This document shows, piece by piece, positions 8,461 through 17,084 of a stretch of 33,755 nucleotides of DNA. The translations under genes and the position numbers were made by a program. Under the pieces are notes generated by a model. It was not told the origin of the DNA. It did not search any database and worked only from the letters and a program-made list of their open reading frames with translations. The stretch covers positions 1-33,755 of the forward strand of contig CALYBJ010000026.1 of the NCBI GenBank assembly GCA_944412445.1. The letters are read 5' to 3'. Position 1 is the first letter of the stretch. Each line of letters opens with the position of its first letter. The DNA is from an uncultured Clostridia bacterium. GTDB taxonomy: Bacteria > Bacillota > Clostridia > Oscillospirales > Acutalibacteraceae.

Positions 8461-9190
8461 GCTTATTGAAATAACGGGACTTAAAAAACATTATAACGGC
8501 GGCGCCGTTAAGGCTCTTGACGGTATAAACGCAGAGATTGACAAGGGCGAGGTTGTGGTAATAATAGGACCCTCCGGCAGCGGAAAATCAACCTTTCTTC
8601 GTTCTCTTAATCTGCTTGAAATTCCTACTGAGGGAAGAATACTTTTTGACAATGTAGATATTACCGATCCCAATGTAAACATAAATCTTCACCGTCAGAA
8701 GATGGGAATGGTGTTTCAGCACTTCAACCTTTTCCCCAACATGAATATTCTTAAAAATATGACGATTGCTCCTATGACAATACTTAAAAAGAGCAAGGCT
8801 GAAGCCGAAGAAAAGGCAATGCAGCTTTTAAAAAGGGTAGGTCTTGAAGACAGGGCGGAGGCTTATCCCAGTCAGCTTTCAGGCGGTCAGAAGCAGAGAG
8901 TCGCAATTGTAAGGGCTCTTTGCATGGAACCTGAGGTAATGCTTTTCGACGAGCCCACCTCGGCTCTGGACCCTGAAATGGTAGGCGAGGTTCTTGAGGT
9001 TATGAAAACTCTTGCCTCCGAGGGAATGACCATGGCTGTTGTAACTCACGAGATGGGCTTTGCCCGCGAGGTTGCGGACAGGGTAATATTTATGGATGAG
9101 GGAAAAATAATAGAAGAGGGAACTCCGGAAGATATTTTCACAAATCCCGAAAGCGACAGGCTTAAAAGCTTTCTTGCTAAGGTTTTATAA
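8450..9190 (+). CDS. Amino acid ABC transporter, ATP-binding protein 2
   Basis: 246 residues from GTG at 8450, supported by AAAGGAGG at 8432-8439. A longer in-frame TTG start at 8429 would swallow this site. Motifs: Walker [10 protein letters not shown] (about 40-48), Q-loop [12 protein letters not shown], signature [11 protein letters not shown], Walker [15 protein letters not shown] and switch [12 protein letters not shown]. It is a GlnQ-type ATPase and pairs with permease 2. Its closest relative in the window is the ATPase at 5566-6324, and the two operons look like an old tandem duplication. Confidence 0.92.
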   Translation: MKDKLIEITGLKKHYNGGAVKALDGINAEIDKGEVVVIIGPSGSGKSTFLRSLNLLEIPTEGRILFDNVDITDPNVNINLHRQKMGMVFQHFNLFPNMNILKNMTIAPMTILKKSKAEAEEKAMQLLKRVGLEDRAEAYPSQLSGGQKQRVAIVRALCMEPEVMLFDEPTSALDPEMVGEVLEVMKTLASEGMTMAVVTHEMGFAREVADRVIFMDEGKIIEEGTPEDIFTNPESDRLKSFLAKVL

Positions 9191-9196
9191 GCAGAC

Positions 9197-9222
9197 GCGG
9201 CAGTGCTTACTGCCGCTTTTTT
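9197..9222 (+). terminator. Intrinsic terminator after importer 2
   Basis: A perfect 8-bp stem, GCGGCAGT and ACTGCCGC with loop GCTT (9197-9216), followed by six T (9217-9222). It starts 6 bases after the ATPase stop. Confidence 0.92.
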
Positions 9223-9242
9223 GCTGTATTGGTATGTTGCTC

Positions 9243-9271
9243 TTGACTTTTAATTTAACATAAGATATAGT
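9243..9271 (+). promoter_or_regulatory. Sigma-A promoter of the TlpA/polyferredoxin operon
   Basis: TTGACT at 9243-9248 and TATAGT at 9266-9271, spacer 17, placed 17 bases before the chosen start. The same two hexamers with the same spacing occur before the small peptide gene (10920-10948). Confidence 0.82.
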
Positions 9272-9288
9272 AAAATCAGGTGATTCAA

Positions 9289-9855
9289 ATGAAAAAGCTT
9301 ATTAAAATTATATCGGCGGTAATGTGCGTTTTATGTATTTGTTTGATTTTTGCTTCCTGTTCGGAGCAGAAGAGTGAAGACGAAAATACTCAGGACGGGG
9401 TAATGTCTTCTTTTAATGCAGAAGATATTAACGGAAATGCTGTTACTCAGGATATTTTTAAGGACTATAAAATAACCATGATAAATTTCTGGGGTACCTT
9501 CTGCGGACCGTGTATAAGCGAGATGCCTGATTTAGGAGAAATCAGCAGGGAATATAAAGATAAAGGCGTTGCGGTTGTGGGAATCCCCGTTGATGTTGCA
9601 ATCGACGGAGGAAGCTCCGTAAGTGCGTCTCTTGTGGAGGATGCGAAGGAAATTATAAAAGAAACGGGAGCCGACTACACGCATATTTTGCCTTCAGAAA
9701 GCTTGTATGCCGCAAAAATTAAAGATGTGTATTCAATACCCGAAACGATTTTTGTTGACAGCAGCGGAAATCAAATCGGGAAATCCTATTTGGGCGCAAA
9801 AAGCAAGGAACAGTGGACAGCAATAATTGACGAACTTTTGGAGCAGGTATCATGA
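9289..9855 (+). CDS. TlpA-like thioredoxin-fold lipoprotein
   Basis: 188 residues from ATG at 9289, preceded by AGGTGAT (9278-9284). A GTG at 9280 lies within this site and is less likely. The lipoprotein signal ends in FASC (lipid Cys24). A thioredoxin fold of the TlpA/ResA/AhpC-TSA type covers about 45-185, with active site FWGTFCGPC (Cys72 and Cys75) and the cis-proline region in SIPETIFVD. Such proteins reduce extracytoplasmic disulfides or protect against oxidants, drawing electrons from a membrane partner. The next two genes overlap it in series and are plausible partners in that relay. Confidence 0.88.
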   Translation: MKKLIKIISAVMCVLCICLIFASCSEQKSEDENTQDGVMSSFNAEDINGNAVTQDIFKDYKITMINFWGTFCGPCISEMPDLGEISREYKDKGVAVVGIPVDVAIDGGSSVSASLVEDAKEIIKETGADYTHILPSESLYAAKIKDVYSIPETIFVDSSGNQIGKSYLGAKSKEQWTAIIDELLEQVS

Positions 9856-10001
9856 CGGAAAGAAAGAAAAAAATTATCATCACAGCGGTTGTTATAGCTT
9901 TGGGGATAACTTTTGTTGCCGTAGGCATTTCAAGAGGAGAAAACCGCGAGGTTTTAAGAAAGGCCGTTAATATTTGTATGGAGTGTATAGGTATTGGGTA
10001 A
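9852..10001 (+). CDS. Small CxxC membrane peptide, CD1871A type
   Basis: 49 residues, overlapping the TlpA-like stop as ATGA and overlapping the next gene by 8 bases. A basic start MTERKKK, one membrane helix (about 8-26), a short SRGENREVLRKA linker, and a C-terminal NICMECIGIG with CxxC at Cys42 and Cys45. This tail matches the small proteins annotated as the CD1871A family with a CXXC motif, found in many Clostridia. The function is not established. The position between a thioredoxin-like lipoprotein and a polyferredoxin suggests a thiol or metal-carrying step in electron transfer. Confidence 0.82.
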   Translation: MTERKKKIIITAVVIALGITFVAVGISRGENREVLRKAVNICMECIGIG

Positions 10002-10896
10002 GCTTTCGGCTAAAGTCAAAAACAACATAAGGCTTATTGTTCAGCTTGGCTTTTCTGCCGTTACCAACGGATATATAAAAGGCTGGACCGGCGGAAAAAT
10101 CTATACCGGAAAAACAAAAATGTTCTGCGTGCCGGGACTTAACTGCTATTCATGTCCCGGCGCGCTTTTCTCCTGTCCCTTAGGCTCGCTTCAGTCAACC
10201 TTTTCAAGCCGCGACTATAAATTCGCTTTTTATGTTTTAGGAATACTTATGCTTTTCGGAGCAGTGTTCGGAAGGTTTATATGCGGTTTTCTTTGTCCGT
10301 TCGGGCTTATTCAGGATCTGCTTTACAAAATTCCGTTTTTTAAAAAATTGAAAAATCTTCCCGGTCATAAATATTTAAAATGGCTGAAATTTGTGCTTTT
10401 GGCTGTTCTTGCGGTGATACTTCCCATGTTCGCCGTGGATATTACGGGACAGGGTACACCCTGGTTCTGTAAGTATGTTTGTCCTTCCGGAACGGTGCTG
10501 GCAGGACTGCCTCTTATTTTTTCAAACGAAGGGTTAAGAGAAGCGGCGGGCTTTTTATTCGCATGGAAAACCGTAATTCTCGCCGCCGTTGTTATTTTAT
10601 CAATTGTGTTTTACCGGCCCTTCTGCAAATATTTATGTCCTCTGGGAGCCGTGTACGGACTTTTCAATCCGATCGCATTGTATCGCTATAAAATAGACGA
10701 AAATAAATGCACATCCTGCGGAGTATGTCAAAGCAAATGCCCGGCGGATATACCTGTTTGGAAAAAGCCTAACAGTATTGAATGTATCAGATGCGGTCAG
10801 TGCAGAAAAGCTTGTCCCGGTGACGCAATAGACATTGTAAAGCTTGCAGGCAGTAAAAATAAAAAACAGGATAAATTTTATGAAAGTAATAAATAA
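9994..10896 (+). CDS. Membrane polyferredoxin, NapH/NosR/YccM-like 4Fe-4S protein
   Basis: 300 residues from TTG at 9994. The N-terminal cysteine-rich region has Cys45, 51, 54 and 61. It is followed by about four to five membrane helices, with two CxxxCP motifs between them (FLCPFG type near residue 100 and FCKYLCPLG near 213). At the C-terminus are two classical 4Fe-4S ferredoxin motifs (239-275: CTSCGVCQSKCP and CIRCGQCRKACP). Members carry electrons across or along the membrane to redox partners. Here the likely acceptor is the co-operonic TlpA-like lipoprotein and CxxC peptide. No clear terminator follows before the next promoter at 10920. Confidence 0.85.
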   Translation: MGKLSAKVKNNIRLIVQLGFSAVTNGYIKGWTGGKIYTGKTKMFCVPGLNCYSCPGALFSCPLGSLQSTFSSRDYKFAFYVLGILMLFGAVFGRFICGFLCPFGLIQDLLYKIPFFKKLKNLPGHKYLKWLKFVLLAVLAVILPMFAVDITGQGTPWFCKYVCPSGTVLAGLPLIFSNEGLREAAGFLFAWKTVILAAVVILSIVFYRPFCKYLCPLGAVYGLFNPIALYRYKIDENKCTSCGVCQSKCPADIPVWKKPNSIECIRCGQCRKACPGDAIDIVKLAGSKNKKQDKFYESNK

Positions 10897-10919
10897 TTGT
10901 TAATTTTTATACGGAAATA

Positions 10920-10948
10920 TTGACTTGCTTAAGAATATGCTATATAGT
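10920..10948 (+). promoter_or_regulatory. Sigma-A promoter of the small peptide gene
   Basis: TTGACT at 10920-10925 and TATAGT at 10943-10948, spacer 17. The predicted transcript starts about 25 bases before the peptide ATG. Confidence 0.82.
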
Positions 10949-10979
10949 GAAATTAGAAAAAAATAGGAGGTAGAAACCA

Positions 10980-11108
10980 ATGGTAACGCTTATCAAATTG
11001 CTTGTTGCAGTTATTAAATTCTTCATTATGGTAACAAAATTCGGATTCCTTGATGAAGTTCTCAGCAACCTTGAAGCAATGCTTCCTGAAACTGACGCAG
11101 AGGCTTAA
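10980..11108 (+). CDS. 42-residue hydrophobic/acidic peptide, candidate precursor
   Basis: Not recognised as a named family. The reading frame is strongly supported: a consensus promoter, AGGAGG at 10965-10970 with 9-base spacing, ATG, and a perfect terminator 12 bases after the stop. The first 23 residues are hydrophobic with regularly placed lysines (MVTLIKLL, VIKFFIMVTKF), giving an amphipathic or membrane-binding helix. The rest is acidic, containing LDEVLSNLEAMLPE and ending ETDAEA. It has no Cys and no His. It lies 112 bases before three radical SAM genes with their own promoter, so it may be their substrate (a RiPP-type precursor). Alternatives are a stand-alone membrane or toxin-like peptide. 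The gene is real; the role is inferred. Confidence 0.78.
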   Translation: MVTLIKLLVAVIKFFIMVTKFGFLDEVLSNLEAMLPETDAEA

Positions 11109-11120
11109 TTCTGAGTCTGA

Positions 11121-11147
11121 CGGGCATCGAAAGATGCCCGTTTTTTT
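11121..11147 (+). terminator. Strong intrinsic terminator after the peptide gene
   Basis: A perfect 8-bp stem, CGGGCATC and GATGCCCG with a GAAA tetraloop (11121-11140), followed by seven T (11141-11147). It isolates the peptide transcript from the radical SAM operon. Confidence 0.95.
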
Positions 11148-11162
11148 GTTTTTTGTGTTTTC

Positions 11163-11191
11163 TTGACATAAATACAATCAAATGTTATAAT
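11163..11191 (+). promoter_or_regulatory. Perfect consensus promoter of the radical SAM operon
   Basis: TTGACA at 11163-11168 and TATAAT at 11186-11191, 17 bases apart: all 12 consensus positions match. The expected leader is only about 22 bases, leaving no room for a cobalamin riboswitch. Confidence 0.93.
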
Positions 11192-11220
11192 ATTACATTG
11201 AAGATTGCGAGGTGATGCAG

Positions 11221-13140
11221 ATGAAAAATGTATATTTTGTACAAGTTGATGTTTCTGCCTGTGCAGGAACTCAAAATGCGTATTTGCCTTATACGGCAGG
11301 AATTCTTGTTGCATCTGCATGGACAAGCAGTGTTGTTAAAGAAAACTGCCGATTTAAAGAATTTATTTTTTTAAGGGAAAAAATAGATGATGTTTTGAAT
11401 CGAATGGAAGATCCGGCCTTCATCGGTTTTTCAAATTATTGCTGGAGTACCGAATACAATAAGCTTTTGGCAAAAGCTGTGAAAGATAAATATCCTGATT
11501 GTATTATTGATTTTGGCGGGCATAATGTTCCTGATGATTTTTCGTTTTTAGAGAATTACTCTTATATAGATATATTAAGTCACGGTGAGGGCGAAGATAC
11601 CACAAGAGAGCTTTTGGAAGCGATAGCGCTGAACAAACCGTTAAATGATGTGCCAAATATTTCTTTCAGAAACGGTGACGGTACATATACGAGAACAAAA
11701 ACAAAGCTTCAGGACAATTTAGATTATCCGTCACCGTATTTAGGCGGGTGGTTTGATGAAATAATTAAAAATCATCCTGAGATAACTTTTAACGCTATAT
11801 TGGAAACAAGCCGAGGATGCCCTAACAAATGTGCATACTGCGACTGGGGTTTGTTAAAGTCAAAAACAAGACTGTTTCCCTTGGAAAGAGTTAAAAAAGA
11901 AATAAAATGGATGTCAGAACACAAGATAGCGTTTGTTTGGGGGGCAGACGCGAATTTCGGAATGTTCAAGAGAGATCTTGAAATAGCTGACGCTCTTGTG
12001 GACGCAAAAAATACAACAGGTTATCCTGAGCGTATGAGGATGAATTATGCAAAAAACAATTTTGAAAATGTTTTTCAAATTGTAAAAAAATTCAAATCCT
12101 GTGAGTTTGACAGAATCGGAGCAACATTGTCGTTTCAGAGTTTGTCTCCTGTTGTTCTTGAGAATATCGGAAGGCATAATTCCTCCGTAGATTTTTATAA
12201 AAAGCTTCTTACAAAATATAACTCAGAGAATATGAAAACATATTCTGAGCTTATTTTGGGATTGCCCGGTGAAACATACGAAAGCTTTATAAGAGGAATA
12301 GGAATTCTTTTTGAAATCGGACAGCATTTTGTTTTTGAAGTATACGGCTGTATTTTGCTTCCTAATTCGGATATGGGACAGCCGGAGTATATTAAAAAAT
12401 TCGGTATAAAAACCGTTAATTCAGAAATAATAAGACCTCATTTTAACAATACCGCTTTTGATGTGCCTGAATATAACACAATTATTGTGGAAACAAACAC
12501 ATTAAGCCGGCAAGAATGGGTTAGAGCAACGGTATTTTATTATCTTGCCAAGGCTTTTCACGGAAACGGTTTATTAAGAGCTTTTGCCGTATATTTATAT
12601 TGTGAAAAATATATTCCTTACGAGAAGTTTTATGACGGTATCATAGATTATTTTGAAGCAAAGCCTTTTATGTTTACATCAAAGCTTTATTTTGATATAA
12701 AGGACCGGGCAGAAGAGCTGTCTCTTGGAATAATAAATAAGAAGCTTATTTTTCCTCCCAGCGGCGACGGAATATGGGATGACCATGAATATGTTGTCCT
12801 TAATATTTTATCTAATCCGGATGAATTTTATAAGGATATGCTGCCGTATTTAAAAAGCTTTAACATTGAAGAAGATATTTTTAAAGATCTTCTTGAGTAC
12901 CAGAAAAACATTATCAGAATTCCGGGACAGGAAACTGCTGTTGTAACTCTTAATTATGATGTTCACGGTTTTTTAAGCGATGTTTATGTAAATAACATTC
13001 ATCATATTAATAAAAAAGAACATACTCTTATAATGAGAGACAGCAAGGTTATGAAAAATTGGAAGGACTTCGGAAAATATGTTATTTGGTACGGCCGTAT
13101 GGGCTGGAGTTCATATAAAGATGATATAAAAGCTGAGTAG
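11221..13140 (+). CDS. B12-binding-domain radical SAM enzyme A
   Basis: 639 residues from ATG at 11221, with AGGTGAT at 11210-11216; ATG at 11215 falls inside that site. Residues about 1-140 are a cobalamin-binding-type Rossmann domain (FGGHNV, HGEGED). A linker follows with DYPSPYLGG (168-176), then a radical SAM barrel with cluster cysteines 200, 204 and 207 in RGCPNKCAYCDWG, plus GADANFGMFKRD and ELILGLPGETYESF. The C-terminal 230 residues are specific to this set and end in a WKDFGKYVIWYGR motif shared with B and C. The DxHxxG lower-ligand motif of base-off B12 proteins is not seen, as is common in this class. Known chemistry of the class includes methylation of unactivated carbons. The substrate is unknown: perhaps the peptide at 10980, perhaps a sugar or lipid made with the co-operonic glycosyltransferase. 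Confidence 0.88.
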   Translation: MKNVYFVQVDVSACAGTQNAYLPYTAGILVASAWTSSVVKENCRFKEFIFLREKIDDVLNRMEDPAFIGFSNYCWSTEYNKLLAKAVKDKYPDCIIDFGGHNVPDDFSFLENYSYIDILSHGEGEDTTRELLEAIALNKPLNDVPNISFRNGDGTYTRTKTKLQDNLDYPSPYLGGWFDEIIKNHPEITFNAILETSRGCPNKCAYCDWGLLKSKTRLFPLERVKKEIKWMSEHKIAFVWGADANFGMFKRDLEIADALVDAKNTTGYPERMRMNYAKNNFENVFQIVKKFKSCEFDRIGATLSFQSLSPVVLENIGRHNSSVDFYKKLLTKYNSENMKTYSELILGLPGETYESFIRGIGILFEIGQHFVFEVYGCILLPNSDMGQPEYIKKFGIKTVNSEIIRPHFNNTAFDVPEYNTIIVETNTLSRQEWVRATVFYYLAKAFHGNGLLRAFAVYLYCEKYIPYEKFYDGIIDYFEAKPFMFTSKLYFDIKDRAEELSLGIINKKLIFPPSGDGIWDDHEYVVLNILSNPDEFYKDMLPYLKSFNIEEDIFKDLLEYQKNIIRIPGQETAVVTLNYDVHGFLSDVYVNNIHHINKKEHTLIMRDSKVMKNWKDFGKYVIWYGRMGWSSYKDDIKAE

Positions 13141-13154
13141 GGGAGAATTGCTTT

Positions 13155-15071
13155 TTGAAAAAAAATGTTTACATGGTGCAGGCAAACTATCTTCACGGCA
13201 ACTCAACATACTTGCCGTTTGCGGTGGGAACGCTTGTAGCTTATGCAAAAGCAAACAAAAAAATAGATGAAACATATAATTTCGGAGAGATTTTCTTTTT
13301 GCGTGAAAACACTGATATTGTTGTGAAAAAAATGAAATCTCCGTTTATAGTGGCATTTTCAAATTATATATGGAATTATGAGTACAATAAGTTATTAGCA
13401 AAAAAAGTAAAACAAGCGTATCCTGATTGTATAATTATTTTTGGAGGGCATCATGTAGGCAGAGGTCAGGAGCTTTTTGATGAATGTCCTTTTGCCGATT
13501 ATTTTATTTTCGGTGAGGGAGAGGAAGTTTTTGCCAAGCTTCTGCTTTCTTTTGAAGGCGGTTTTTCGGCAGATGAAGTACCGAATATTGCATACAGAAA
13601 AAACGGAAGGATTGTTTTCACTGAAAAAAAACATCTAACGGGAACTGATTATCCGTCTCCCTATCTTACAGGTTGTTTTGATGATATACTTAATAAAAAT
13701 AAGAATTTAAACTTTTTTGCTGTTATTGAAACAAGCAGGGGCTGTCCCTATAACTGCAAGTATTGCGATTGGGGGAACCTTGATTCAAAAAAAGTGAAGT
13801 TTTTTCCTGTTGAAAGAATATACAGAGAAATAGAGTGGCTGGGAGAAAAGGGCATTGACGGTTTCGGCGGCGCTGACGCAAATTTTGGAATTTCAAAAAG
13901 AGACGAAGAAATTATAGATAAAATGATTGAGGTTCACAGCAAAACCGGACATCTTAAAAATTTTCAGACTTCTTATGCAAAAAACAGCAATGAAACCGTT
14001 TTCAATATGACATCAAAACTAAACAGCTGCGGAATGAATAAGGGTGTTACGTTGTCTTTTCAGTCTTTATGTCCGGAAGCCCTGAAAAATGTTGGCAGGG
14101 AAAATATACCTATTGATAATTATAAAATTCTGCTAAAAAAATACGCAGAGGCAGGTATAGCAACATATACGGAGCTTATTCTCGGACTTCCCGGCGAAAC
14201 ATATGAAAGCTTTGTTGAAGGCGTCAATGTTCTTCTGGAAGCCGGGCAGCATCATGCTATATATGTTCATAACTGTGAATACTTGCCCTGCGCCGGAATG
14301 AGCGACAAAGAATATACCTCAAAATTCCGTTTGGGAATATCAAAAATTCCTCTTAATCAGCCTCACAGAAGCGTAGACGAACATGATGAGGTCACGGAAT
14401 ATTCAAGAATTATTACATCCACATATTCCATGCCTGAAAAGTATTGGATAAAGGCAAATGTTTTTTCCGCAGGTGTTCAGTGCTTTCATCACGGAGGCTT
14501 TCTTCCGTTTATTGCAATATATTTGCATAGTGAGTACGGAATTAAATACAGTGATTTTTATACCGGTTTGCTTGATTATTTTAGTCCGATTGACGGCAGC
14601 CTTGTAAAAACAGTTTTTAAAAAAATCCAAAAGCGCTTTTCAGAAGTAATAAGCTTAAATAACCAACTTACATTTTATGATGAAAAATTCGGAAATGTGC
14701 TTTGGCCGGCAGAAGAGTACGGTATACTGTGTCTTGCCTATGAGCGGAAAAGGTTTTATAATGAAACAAAAAGTTACTGCGAAAAGTATTTTGATAACAA
14801 AGAGCTGTTTGATAATCTATTTTTCTTTCAGCAGGCAATGCTTAAAAAGCAGATATGCGAATATCGGGAGATATCCTTAAAATATGATTTTCCCGAATAT
14901 TTTAAGGCTGTTATCGGCGATAAAAAAAGGGAATTGAAGAAAGGCTCGTTCAAGTACAAAATCAATAATGTAAAGCAGTACGATACATTTGAGGATTATG
15001 CCAGATGCTGCGTATGGTACGGCAGAAAAGAATACGGCAGCGTGTATATTAACGATTTGGAAAAATTATAA
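13155..15071 (+). CDS. B12-binding-domain radical SAM enzyme B
   Basis: 638 residues from TTG at 13155, with GGGGAG (13140-13145) 9 bases upstream. It starts 14 bases after gene A. The architecture is the same: an N-terminal cobalamin-type domain (FGGHHV, FGEGEE), linker DYPSPYLTG, and cluster cysteines 197, 201 and 204 in RGCPYNCKYCDWG, then GADANFGISKRD and ELILGLPGETYESF. The C-terminus ends with DYARCCVWYGRKEYG. Identity to A is obvious by eye along the whole length but far from complete, so this is an old duplication with likely separate positions or steps of action. Rare start codon TTG may lower its yield relative to A. Confidence 0.88.
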   Translation: MKKNVYMVQANYLHGNSTYLPFAVGTLVAYAKANKKIDETYNFGEIFFLRENTDIVVKKMKSPFIVAFSNYIWNYEYNKLLAKKVKQAYPDCIIIFGGHHVGRGQELFDECPFADYFIFGEGEEVFAKLLLSFEGGFSADEVPNIAYRKNGRIVFTEKKHLTGTDYPSPYLTGCFDDILNKNKNLNFFAVIETSRGCPYNCKYCDWGNLDSKKVKFFPVERIYREIEWLGEKGIDGFGGADANFGISKRDEEIIDKMIEVHSKTGHLKNFQTSYAKNSNETVFNMTSKLNSCGMNKGVTLSFQSLCPEALKNVGRENIPIDNYKILLKKYAEAGIATYTELILGLPGETYESFVEGVNVLLEAGQHHAIYVHNCEYLPCAGMSDKEYTSKFRLGISKIPLNQPHRSVDEHDEVTEYSRIITSTYSMPEKYWIKANVFSAGVQCFHHGGFLPFIAIYLHSEYGIKYSDFYTGLLDYFSPIDGSLVKTVFKKIQKRFSEVISLNNQLTFYDEKFGNVLWPAEEYGILCLAYERKRFYNETKSYCEKYFDNKELFDNLFFFQQAMLKKQICEYREISLKYDFPEYFKAVIGDKKRELKKGSFKYKINNVKQYDTFEDYARCCVWYGRKEYGSVYINDLEKL

Positions 15072-15110
15072 ACCAGCGAATGCCGAAGCAAAATGAAAGA
15101 GAGAAAGTAA

Positions 15111-17036
15111 ATGAAAAAGAAGTATTACCTTTTACAGATAGATGTATCATATTCATCGCCTTGTTTCCTGCCTTATTCTGTAGGCTGCATCGCGGCTTAT
15201 TTGAAGAATGACAAAGAAATAACGGCAAATTATGAAATTCCCGATGTTCTGGTAATGAGAGAAAAGCCGGAAGATATTATAAAGCGCTTTGACAATCCGT
15301 CATTCGCTGCTTTTTCATGTTTTACTTGGAATATTGAATATAATAAGCGTGTAGCGCTGATGCTGAAAGAAAAGTATCCTGACGTGAAAATCATTTTCGG
15401 GGGTCGCAGCATATCAACAGACGGAGAATCTCTTAATGAGTATCCCTTTGTGGATTATCTTATGCACAACGAGGGAGAGGAAACCACAGCCATGTTTTTG
15501 AAGGCTCTGGCGAACGAAGATGATCTTAAAAATGTTCCGAATCTGTCATTCAGAACTGAACAAGGGATAGTTACAACAGAAAAATATCTCCCGGATGATA
15601 TTTCAGGGTATCCTTCTCCATATACCGAAGGTATATTTGATAATATCATGAAAGAATTTCCGGATACTGAATTTCATGCTACTCTTGAAACTAACAGAGG
15701 CTGTCCTTATTCATGTTCTTACTGTGAATGGTGTTTTACAAAAAAGGTAAGACTTTTTCCCATGGAAAAGGTAAAGGCTGAAATTGAATGGATCGCAAAA
15801 AATAAAATTCAGTATTGTTATTGTGCAGACGCAAATTTCGGTATAGTAAAAAGAGATGTTGAAATAGCCGAATACGTTGTTGAACAGAAAAAGAAATACG
15901 GATATCCTCATGTCTTTAAGCCTTGTTACGCAAAGGAAAGCGATGATACAGTATTTGAAGCCGGATATATTTTAAACAGCAATAAGGCAGACAAAGGCGT
16001 TACTTTAACATATCAGTCGCTTGATCCTGTTACTCTTGAAAATATAGGAAGAAAAAATCTTACTCTTGAGCATTTCGCAGACCTTGGAGAAAGATACAAC
16101 CGGGCGGGCATACCTACTTATACGGAATTAATTTTAGGCTTGCCCGGTGAAACTTATGAAAGCTTTGCAAAGGGAATATGCCGTCTTCTTGAAAACGGTC
16201 AAAATAATTCTATGCTTGTTTATGAGTGTCAGGTTTATCCGAATGCTTTGATGGGAAATAAAGAATACAGAGATAAATTCGGTATAAAAACTTCAAAAAT
16301 ACCGCTGTTCGGAATTCATTATAATCCTGAATTCAGCGGCGTAAACGAATATTTTGACATAATAACCGAAACAGCGTCAATGCCGAAATCGGATTGGGTA
16401 AAGGCTTATATGTTTGCTATCATTCTTCAGACATTTCAGCATTTGGGTCTGCTCCGCTATTTTTCTATATACTTAAGACAGGAAAAAAATATATCATACT
16501 TTGAGTTTTATACAAGGCTTTATAATTTTATTTACAGTGAAAACAAAGGCTATATAAACTCACTGTTTGAGGAGCTTTATAAGAGAAAGGAAGATACGGA
16601 AAATGCTCAATGGACATATCAGAAGGATATGTTCGGAACAACGGGCTGGTATTTTGAAGAGGGTGCTTTTTTAGAACTTGCCTGCAACAGTGAGAAATTC
16701 TGGACTGAAATAATTCCGTTTTTGAAATCTTTTGATATTGAAAATGAACTTTTTGAAGAGCTTTATAATTATCAGAAAACTCTTGTAAGACTGCCGGGAG
16801 TAAATGAAATTACAATCCATTCAAAATATAACTTTTACCGATATTTTGAAGACATAAGCAACAACGGAAAAGGGACTCTTAAAAAAGTAAACAGTGTTCT
16901 GCATATTGAATCTCTTAAAAATGTAACATCATGGAAAGAATATGCAAGGGAAATAATCTGGTTCGGCAAGCGTTACAGCGCAACACTTTTTGTAAACTCG
17001 AGAGATAAGATTACTTATTCCGAGGAAAAAGTATAG
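15111..17036 (+). CDS. B12-binding-domain radical SAM enzyme C
   Basis: 641 residues, ATG start with a weak AGAGAGAAAG upstream, 39 bases after gene B. It has a cobalamin-type domain (FGGRSI, HNEGEE), linker GYPSPYTEG, cluster cysteines 198, 202 and 205 in RGCPYSCSYCEWC, then CADANFGIVKRD and ELILGLPGETYESF, with WKEYAREIIWFGKR near the C-terminus. It differs from A and B just after the cluster (CEWC instead of CDWG). That adds a cysteine, Cys208, near the active site and may mean a different reaction or substrate position. It is the third gene of the operon, followed by a glycosyltransferase 48 bases downstream. Confidence 0.88.
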   Translation: MKKKYYLLQIDVSYSSPCFLPYSVGCIAAYLKNDKEITANYEIPDVLVMREKPEDIIKRFDNPSFAAFSCFTWNIEYNKRVALMLKEKYPDVKIIFGGRSISTDGESLNEYPFVDYLMHNEGEETTAMFLKALANEDDLKNVPNLSFRTEQGIVTTEKYLPDDISGYPSPYTEGIFDNIMKEFPDTEFHATLETNRGCPYSCSYCEWCFTKKVRLFPMEKVKAEIEWIAKNKIQYCYCADANFGIVKRDVEIAEYVVEQKKKYGYPHVFKPCYAKESDDTVFEAGYILNSNKADKGVTLTYQSLDPVTLENIGRKNLTLEHFADLGERYNRAGIPTYTELILGLPGETYESFAKGICRLLENGQNNSMLVYECQVYPNALMGNKEYRDKFGIKTSKIPLFGIHYNPEFSGVNEYFDIITETASMPKSDWVKAYMFAIILQTFQHLGLLRYFSIYLRQEKNISYFEFYTRLYNFIYSENKGYINSLFEELYKRKEDTENAQWTYQKDMFGTTGWYFEEGAFLELACNSEKFWTEIIPFLKSFDIENELFEELYNYQKTLVRLPGVNEITIHSKYNFYRYFEDISNNGKGTLKKVNSVLHIESLKNVTSWKEYAREIIWFGKRYSATLFVNSRDKITYSEEKV

Positions 17037-17084
17037 ACAGTTTTATACATCAGCAAAAAAGAGAATTTCCTGGCAGGTGTTTTT

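Noticed and set aside
11192..11220. Possible cobalamin riboswitch before the B12-type enzyme operon
   Set aside because: The leader between the predicted transcription start and ATG is about 22 bases, far too short for a cobalamin aptamer, and no conserved B12-box is visible.
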